The notes under the pieces: generated by a model | The model's input: only the letters and a program-made list of their open reading frames with translations | Database searches by the model: none | What the model was told of the DNA's origin: nothing | NCBI RefSeq assembly: GCF_000380965.1 | Contig: NZ_KB905591.1 | Location: 1 to 41,711 of the forward strand | Source: Paenibacillus ginsengihumi DSM 21568 | GTDB taxonomy: Bacteria; Bacillota; Bacilli; Paenibacillales; NBRC-103111 | Direction of reading: 5' to 3' | Length of the DNA stretch: 41,711 nucleotides | In this document: in pieces, positions 36,818 to 41,711 of the stretch | Numbering within the stretch: position 1 is the first letter of the stretch | Layout: every line of letters starts with the position of its first letter | Translations under genes and position numbers: made by a program

Positions 36818-37672
36818 ATGGAAATGGCAAATTTCATACATTTTTCTGCTGCCGAGAACCGGCCGACAATCCCCGGCATTCTGATCTCGGGCCGGTACAA
36901 GCGCCCATACGGCTACAAAGTCAAACGAAGCCAAGGCACGAAGGATTATTACCTTACCTACACGCTGTCCGGACGCGGCTGGTTCTACAACGGAGAGGAG
37001 TACCGGGAATGCCGCGAAGGCGACGTCTCGATCATTACGCCGGGCACGCCACACTATTACGGAACGGCGGAAGGCGCGAGCTGGGAGTTTTACTGGTGCC
37101 ACTTCGTCCCGCGCGAGCAGTGGATGAATCTGCTGCAGTTTCCCGAGCCGCTCAAAGGCATCAAATGGACTCATATCGAGAACCGCTCCCTGGCTTCCAG
37201 GCTGTACAGCGCCTTCTCCAACCTGGTCCGCTACAACGCCGAGACGGACGCCTTCGCCGAACGGCTGTCGCTGAACGCCCTGGAGGAAGTGCTGCTCCTC
37301 ATCTCGAAGAGCATCGCCGACAAAACGCAAAATCTCGATCCGCGGATCGAGGAGGCGATTCATATTTTATCGCAGCATTTCACCCGCTCGCTCACCGTCC
37401 CGGGGATCGCCGCCAAGGTCAATCTGTCGCCATCCCGCTTCGCTCATTTGTTCAAGGAGCAGACAGGCGAAGCCGTTATGGAAATGCTGATCAAAATTCG
37501 CCTCCGGCACGCCAAAAAGCTGCTGGAGCTGACATCCATGTCCGTCGCCGAAATCGCGCTTGAAGCCGGTTTCAACAATCCGTTTTATTTCACCCGGCAG
37601 TTCACGTCCTTCTTCGGCTGTCCCCCCGCCACCTACCGCAAGCAAAAGCAAAACGTGCATACGCACGCTTGA
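36818..37672 (+). CDS. AraC-family transcriptional regulator
   Basis: 284 residues. An N-terminal cupin-like sensing domain (about 15-150, FYNGEEYRECREGDVSIITPGTPHYY) is followed by a C-terminal pair of helix-turn-helix motifs (about 185-280, SLTVPGIAAKVNLSPSRFAHLFKEQTG and SVAEIALEAGFNNPFYFTRQFTSFFG). Such proteins bind a sugar and activate nearby catabolic genes. GAGGGGG lies upstream; the ATG at 36815 is too close to it, so 36818 is chosen. It converges on the GH105 and FG-GAP genes and is their most likely regulator, although it could also act on the arabinofuranosidase operon. Confidence 0.93.
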   Translation: MEMANFIHFSAAENRPTIPGILISGRYKRPYGYKVKRSQGTKDYYLTYTLSGRGWFYNGEEYRECREGDVSIITPGTPHYYGTAEGASWEFYWCHFVPREQWMNLLQFPEPLKGIKWTHIENRSLASRLYSAFSNLVRYNAETDAFAERLSLNALEEVLLLISKSIADKTQNLDPRIEEAIHILSQHFTRSLTVPGIAAKVNLSPSRFAHLFKEQTGEAVMEMLIKIRLRHAKKLLELTSMSVAEIALEAGFNNPFYFTRQFTSFFGCPPATYRKQKQNVHTHA

Positions 37673-37691
37673 ATAGTCCGAGGCAATAAAT

Positions 37692-37738
37692 AGCGCCCCG
37701 CCCTTTCTCTGCGCAAGCAGAAGAAGGAGCGGGGCGCT
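37692..37738 (-). terminator. Terminator between araC-type gene and GH105 gene
   Basis: AGCGCCCCGC pairs with GCGGGGCGCT, with further pairing inside. On the minus strand it is followed by ATTTATT. It serves the GH105 operon and may also stop the convergent regulator transcript. Confidence 0.7.
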
Positions 37739-37745
37739 GCTTGCG

Positions 37746-39917
37746 TCAAGCTTCTTGTTCGGCGAGATGGCGGCTCATCCGCAGCGCCTCGATGCCGGCC
37801 AGCATGACGATGCCGATGCCGTGCGTATCGTTCAGCAGCCACGACAACTGGTCCTTGTAGTACAGCGGGGAGAAGGAATAGCCCGAGCCCCGGCAGACGC
37901 CGTAGACGTTGCCGTTCTGATCGATCGAGCGCCGGGTCATGCCGTGCCAGCCTTTCATCACCGCCGCGATGTACGGCTCTGCCTCCTCCAGCCAGCCGAA
38001 GCGGACGCCGCGGGCGAAGGCGTACACGAACATCGACGTGCACGAGGTCTCCTCGTACGACTCGGGAAGCGTCAGCACCTGATGCCACAGGCCGTTCTCG
38101 CCCTGCAGGCGCAAGTAGCCTTCGCACAGCTCGCGGAAGAACGCGATCAGCTCCTCCCTCAGCTCGTGATCGGCCGGCAGCACGGCGAGCAGCTCGGTCA
38201 GCGAGAACAGCACCCAGCCGTTGCCGCGGCCCCACGGCACGCCGTTCGGCTTGTCGAATTTGAAGTCGTAGACGTGATGCATGATCTTCAGGTCGGGCAT
38301 GAACAGGCGCTGCTTGTACAGCAGAAACTGCCTGGCCGCATCGTCGATATATTTGCGCTCGCCTGTCAGCACGTAATACCGGCACAAAAACGGCGTGCTC
38401 ATGTACAGGTCGTCGCACCACATCGTATCCTTCATGAAATCGGTCGTACCGCGCACGCGGAACAGCGCACCGTCCTCCGTGCGATCCTGGACGTTGGAGA
38501 TGTAATCGGCGATCCGGTCGACGGATTCCCGCGCGCCCTTCAACTCGCGCTGCCCCATGGCGAGCACCGTCGTCGCGCCGAACGAGCCGCAGTCGTCGAG
38601 GCTGTCGATCGCCGCCAGCTGATGGTTGATGCCCGGGGCGCCGTACCGCTTCATGTCCCAGCGCGCATAGCGATCCATCGAGGTGCTCAGCTCGATATGA
38701 TCGAGCACGTAATCCACGTAATCGTCCCGCTTAAGCTCCACGCCCGTCTGCATCAGGCCGTAGAGCGTTACGCCGAGCGGGTAGTTCCACTTGCCGAACA
38801 TCGGGTTCTCCAGGTACGGCCTGACCCGCATGCCCGGCCGGTCGGCGCGCCAATAGACGCCTTCGCCGCCGTCGTCGAACACCGTATCCAAGGCGCACCA
38901 CTGCTCGGGCCGCAGCTTTGGCAGCTGCGGGAACGGCCCTGCGTACAGCCAGGTACCCGCAAGCCCCAGCACGGGATGCGGCGGAATGAATTCCGCTTCC
39001 CCTTCCTTCAGTTCAAGGTCAAAGCCCCATCCTGCGCCGGGGCATTCCGACTGCACGAGCAGGTCGTGCTCGCCGAACGGAAGCGTCAGCGGGATCGCCA
39101 TCTCCCCGCTGCCGCTGCCCTCGTACACCTTCTGGCCGCTTAGCAGCACGGTCAGCTTGCCCGCGTGGCGCCCCTTAAGCGTCACGGACCGGCGCGCCGC
39201 CGTCTGCTGGCGCAGCTTCGTCCAGGCGACGGCCGCCTGTCCCTCGCGGGCGCCGAACATCCGCTCGAGCGGACTGAGCGCCTGCTCGCGCTCGCTCCAG
39301 GCCGCCTCCGGATACCAGCGGATGTCGGCATAAGATGCCGCATCGTCCTCCTGCGGCAACGCGGCAAGGCGCTCATCGAGCGGCTCGCTGTATATCCAGC
39401 CCTCCTGCCCTTCGCGCTCCGCCGTCGGCGCCAGGAAGTGCAGCGGCGCCCCCTTGATCGAGCCGGTGCCGAAGCGGCCGCCGCAGCCGGTGCCGGTCTT
39501 GTAGAATTCCAGCACGAAGTGATTCCAGCCTTTGCCCAGCCGCGCCCGGAAGCCGGTTTTCCGGTCGGGAAACACATCGTCGTTCAGATTCGACTGGAAC
39601 TTGCGCTCTCCGTTGACGAAAATGCGCACGGGGCCAAAGCAGCTGACGCTGAAGCCGAGCTCGCTCTCCTGCTCGCTCCACAGCTTGCCCCATACATAGA
39701 CGAACTGCCCTATTTTCATGTGAGGCAGCCTCTCGTCCACGTTCATCACATAGCGGTAATCTTCGCCGCGAATGAAGCCGTCCTCGCAAAATGTCCGAAA
39801 GACGAGCGGATGCTTCGGATGCGCGCCGACATACCGGTCGGCAATCGTCGTCAACGTCTCTTCGATCCGGCCGTGAAATTTGGCCGCGATCGATTCTTTT
39901 TCGTGAAAGTAGCTCAT
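37746..39917 (-). CDS. GH105-type unsaturated rhamnogalacturonyl hydrolase with N-terminal beta domains
   Basis: 723 residues. The C-terminal 370 residues are a GH88/GH105 (alpha/alpha)6 barrel: WCDDLYMSTPFL with the catalytic Asp pair near 501-503, PWGRGNGWVL near 561, and ETSCTSMFVYAFARGV. The enzyme removes unsaturated galacturonyl residues left by pectin or rhamnogalacturonan lyases. The N-terminal half (about 1-340) has beta-sandwich-like segments (VYVWGKLWSEQESELGFSV, GTGCGGRFGTGSIKG) not found in compact GH105 enzymes such as YteR. There is no signal peptide, so it is cytoplasmic. The start overlaps the FG-GAP gene's stop by 4 nt (ATGA). Confidence 0.9.
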   Translation of the reverse strand: MSYFHEKESIAAKFHGRIEETLTTIADRYVGAHPKHPLVFRTFCEDGFIRGEDYRYVMNVDERLPHMKIGQFVYVWGKLWSEQESELGFSVSCFGPVRIFVNGERKFQSNLNDDVFPDRKTGFRARLGKGWNHFVLEFYKTGTGCGGRFGTGSIKGAPLHFLAPTAEREGQEGWIYSEPLDERLAALPQEDDAASYADIRWYPEAAWSEREQALSPLERMFGAREGQAAVAWTKLRQQTAARRSVTLKGRHAGKLTVLLSGQKVYEGSGSGEMAIPLTLPFGEHDLLVQSECPGAGWGFDLELKEGEAEFIPPHPVLGLAGTWLYAGPFPQLPKLRPEQWCALDTVFDDGGEGVYWRADRPGMRVRPYLENPMFGKWNYPLGVTLYGLMQTGVELKRDDYVDYVLDHIELSTSMDRYARWDMKRYGAPGINHQLAAIDSLDDCGSFGATTVLAMGQRELKGARESVDRIADYISNVQDRTEDGALFRVRGTTDFMKDTMWCDDLYMSTPFLCRYYVLTGERKYIDDAARQFLLYKQRLFMPDLKIMHHVYDFKFDKPNGVPWGRGNGWVLFSLTELLAVLPADHELREELIAFFRELCEGYLRLQGENGLWHQVLTLPESYEETSCTSMFVYAFARGVRFGWLEEAEPYIAAVMKGWHGMTRRSIDQNGNVYGVCRGSGYSFSPLYYKDQLSWLLNDTHGIGIVMLAGIEALRMSRHLAEQEA

Positions 39918-41206
39918 CGATTTTCTCCTTTCGCCATAGACCCGGCCGCCTGCGCCAGCGGCACTTCCCCGCCGGGGTACAAGGTCGAACTGTACAGCCT
40001 TTTCGTCTGAGGCAGCGGCACGCCGGGCCGCTTCGCCGTCAGCCCGTCCGGCTGGCTGGCATAAATGAAAGCCCGCTCCTGCCCGTATACGACGACGTTC
40101 TCCCTGCCGGCGCCAAGCAGATCGGCATGCACGACATAGCCGTCCTCAGGGAACACCGTCACCGGGTTCATCTCCCCGTCGTACAGCGTCGGAGTTACGC
40201 CCCCGCCCCGGCGGTAAGCCAATATGTAGTCGAGCGGTCCGTCGTCCCAGCCGGAGATCGGCTCGATGATGGTAAGCCAGCCCTTCGTCTGGCGGTCTTC
40301 CTTCCACAGCTCGCGCCCCTCCGCGTCGAGCAGGAACATCCCGTCCTTGCCGTTGGCATTGCCCCGCACGATGCGGTCGAGACCGGCGATCTGCAAGCCG
40401 GGCATATCGCCGCGGAATTTGCCGAGCGCAACGTGCTGCGATTCGACGGAGCCTTCGTAGCGCCACAGCTCCCGGCCCTGCGCGTCGTACATCACCGTCA
40501 CGCTGCCGCCAATGACGATCTCCGGCTCGCCGTCGCCATTCACGTCGCCGACCCAGATGCAGTCGGCATGATCGTCAAGCTCGCGACACGACCACAGCTT
40601 CCGTCCGTCGTGATCCAGCATGTCGTAGCCGGCCATCACCTCGTCGCGCCCGTCGCCGTCGAAGTCATATACCCACGGGAAATGCCCCGTGTTTCCTTCG
40701 TGCGTCCACAGCAGCCGAAAATCGCGATCGAGCGCCCACATTTTCTTATAGCGGTTTTTCAAAATCATATCCTGCGGCCGTCCCGCCCCTGTCAAGTCGG
40801 CAATCACGATGCAGTCGTGCGCCTCCGGATCGGGCAGCTCGTACCGCTGCTTCACCTTGCCGGTCGCTCCGTCGAGCACCAGGAAGCGCTTGCCCATCAC
40901 GCACAGCACCTCGTTCGCGCCGTCGCCGTCAATGTCCCATATTTGCGCCGGATAGTCGGAGCCGGGCCCTCCCGCATTCGGGTCGGGCTCGCCAACCTGC
41001 CACAGCATGCGCCCTTCAAGGTCGTACGCCGTCAGGCACTGCACCTGATGCGGCACATAGCGGTCGTCGATGCCGCCGTCGGCTTGAACCATCAATATTT
41101 CCATCCGGCCGTCGCCGTCCAGGTCGCCGAGCAGCATCTTGCTGCGCAGTCCGGCGGCCGACAAGTCGATCGTTCCGAGCAAATAGGCAGAGTCGCCTGC
41201 TGTCAT
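39914..41206 (-). CDS. FG-GAP/VCBS beta-propeller protein, rhamnogalacturonan-lyase-like (PL11?)
   Basis: 430 residues. Four clear DxDGDG-type calcium loops (GDLDGDGRMEIL, DIDGDGANEVL, DFDGDGRDEVM, DVNGDGEPEIV) mark propeller blades. The layout and DDHADCIWVGDVNGDG recall the catalytic propeller of PL11 rhamnogalacturonan lyases (YesW/YesX), but the protein is much shorter than those and has no signal peptide. A lyase or a non-enzymatic binding protein are both possible. It is coupled to GH105, which would act on a lyase's product. GGAGG lies upstream of the ATG, and a palindrome at 41230-41246 precedes it. Confidence 0.8.
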   Translation of the reverse strand: MTAGDSAYLLGTIDLSAAGLRSKMLLGDLDGDGRMEILMVQADGGIDDRYVPHQVQCLTAYDLEGRMLWQVGEPDPNAGGPGSDYPAQIWDIDGDGANEVLCVMGKRFLVLDGATGKVKQRYELPDPEAHDCIVIADLTGAGRPQDMILKNRYKKMWALDRDFRLLWTHEGNTGHFPWVYDFDGDGRDEVMAGYDMLDHDGRKLWSCRELDDHADCIWVGDVNGDGEPEIVIGGSVTVMYDAQGRELWRYEGSVESQHVALGKFRGDMPGLQIAGLDRIVRGNANGKDGMFLLDAEGRELWKEDRQTKGWLTIIEPISGWDDGPLDYILAYRRGGGVTPTLYDGEMNPVTVFPEDGYVVHADLLGAGRENVVVYGQERAFIYASQPDGLTAKRPGVPLPQTKRLYSSTLYPGGEVPLAQAAGSMAKGENR

Positions 41207-41229
41207 CCTTCACCAGCCTCCTTGTTCAC

Positions 41230-41246
41230 TACTGCCAGCGGCAGTA
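41230..41246 (-). promoter_or_regulatory. Palindrome upstream of the FG-GAP/GH105 operon
   Basis: TACTGCC-AGC-GGCAGTA is a perfect 7-bp inverted repeat 24 nt before the start codon. It may be an operator or a small hairpin in the leader. Confidence 0.4.
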
Positions 41247-41332
41247 CAGTTACTATCATAAAGGAACTCGGCCTCTCATCATATAAACGATTCTGCCGTT
41301 TTTCGGCCGCCATGCGCGCGCAGCAAGCTTCG

Positions 41333-41711
41333 GCGCGGCGCGGGCGCGGGGGCGCTGGCTCCGGCGCCACGCGGGGCGAGCGCGAGGACGCGGCCAGGGC
41401 GCGGCGCGGGGCGGGCGCGGGGGCACGGCCAGGGCGCGGCCAGGGCGCGAGCGCGAGGACGTGGCCAGGGTGCCACGCGGCGCGAGCGCGAGGACGCGGC
41501 CAGGGCGCGGCGCGGCGCGAGCGCGAGGGCGCGGCCAGGGCGCCACGCGGCGCGAGACCCGGCGCGGGCGCGGCCAGGGCGCGCGGGCGCGAGGACGCGG
41601 CCAGGGCGCGGCGCGGGCGCGAGGACGCGGCCAAGGTGCGGCGCGGGGGCGGGGGCGCGGCCAGGGCGCGAGCGCGAGGACGTGGCCAGGGCGCCACGCG
41701 GCGCGAGCGCG
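41333..41711. repeat. Extremely GC-rich degenerate tandem array (runs off right edge)
   Basis: Built from variants of GCGAGGACGCGGCCAGGGCG. The core GGCCAGGG (or GGCCAAGG) occurs 11 times between about 41392 and 41690 at irregular spacing of about 11-38 bp. A longer block (GAGGACGTGGCCAGGG, then GCCACGCGGCGCGAG) recurs about 220 bp apart near 41453 and 41673. There are almost no A or T bases. Open frames on the minus strand code only Pro/Ala/Arg-rich low-complexity text and are not believed. Confidence 0.85.

Noticed and set aside
41203..41697. Pro/Ala/Arg-rich protein on the minus strand of the GC-rich array
   Set aside because: The frame is open in several registers only because stops need A/T bases. 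The text is a direct reading of the tandem repeat.

Overview
The window looks like a chromosomal segment of a high-GC, endospore-forming, Gram-positive bacterium of the Paenibacillaceae (Paenibacillus/Cohnella-like). The reasons are the spoVA sporulation genes, Ger germination genes, S-layer-homology (SLH) proteins, low-GC-Gram-positive style ribosome binding sites (GGAGG), and CUT1-type sugar transporters beside plant-polysaccharide hydrolases. Nearly all genes lie on the minus strand. Clear exceptions are a DUF1657 gene and an AraC-family regulator.

Layout. 1-271: end of an ISL3-like insertion sequence running off the left edge. 354-2914: spoVAC-spoVAD-spoVAEB with a divergent DUF1657 gene and a 29-residue membrane peptide gene. 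3134-13352: a five-gene cell-surface operon (SLH protein, 84-aa protein, SLH protein, giant secreted protein, YkuD L,D-transpeptidase). The giant gene is split by a 707-nt ORF-less group II intron (5182 down to 4476). The reading frame is restored exactly if the intron splices. 13353-14320: intergenic zone packed with dispersed hairpin repeats and a possible leader/attenuator. 14321-16454: OmpR-type two-component system. 16875-29286: a tightly overlapping eight-gene operon. It encodes an MsmX/UgpC-like ATPase, a 1007-aa solute-binding protein with carbohydrate-binding-like domains, two complete permease pairs, an NHL-propeller/YIP1 membrane protein and a DUF5696 protein. 29697-33135: two GH51 alpha-L-arabinofuranosidases plus a small zinc-ribbon-like DUF6171 protein. 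33224-34388: non-coding region with three repeat families. 34389-36596: gerC-type lipoprotein, a small membrane protein whose C-terminus comes from a repeat, and a decayed gerA. 36818-41206: AraC regulator, GH105 hydrolase and an FG-GAP propeller protein. 41333-41711: extremely GC-rich tandem array running off the right edge.

The carbohydrate genes together suggest use of pectic side chains: arabinofuranosidases remove arabinose, GH105 opens unsaturated rhamnogalacturonan products, and the ABC operon imports an unidentified glycan. The substrate of the ABC/DUF5696/NHL system is not evident. The most notable observations are the in-frame group II intron in the surface-protein gene, the uncharacterised dual-permease/DUF5696/NHL-YIP1 system, and a modular family of stem-and-linker intergenic repeats seen at five or more places.
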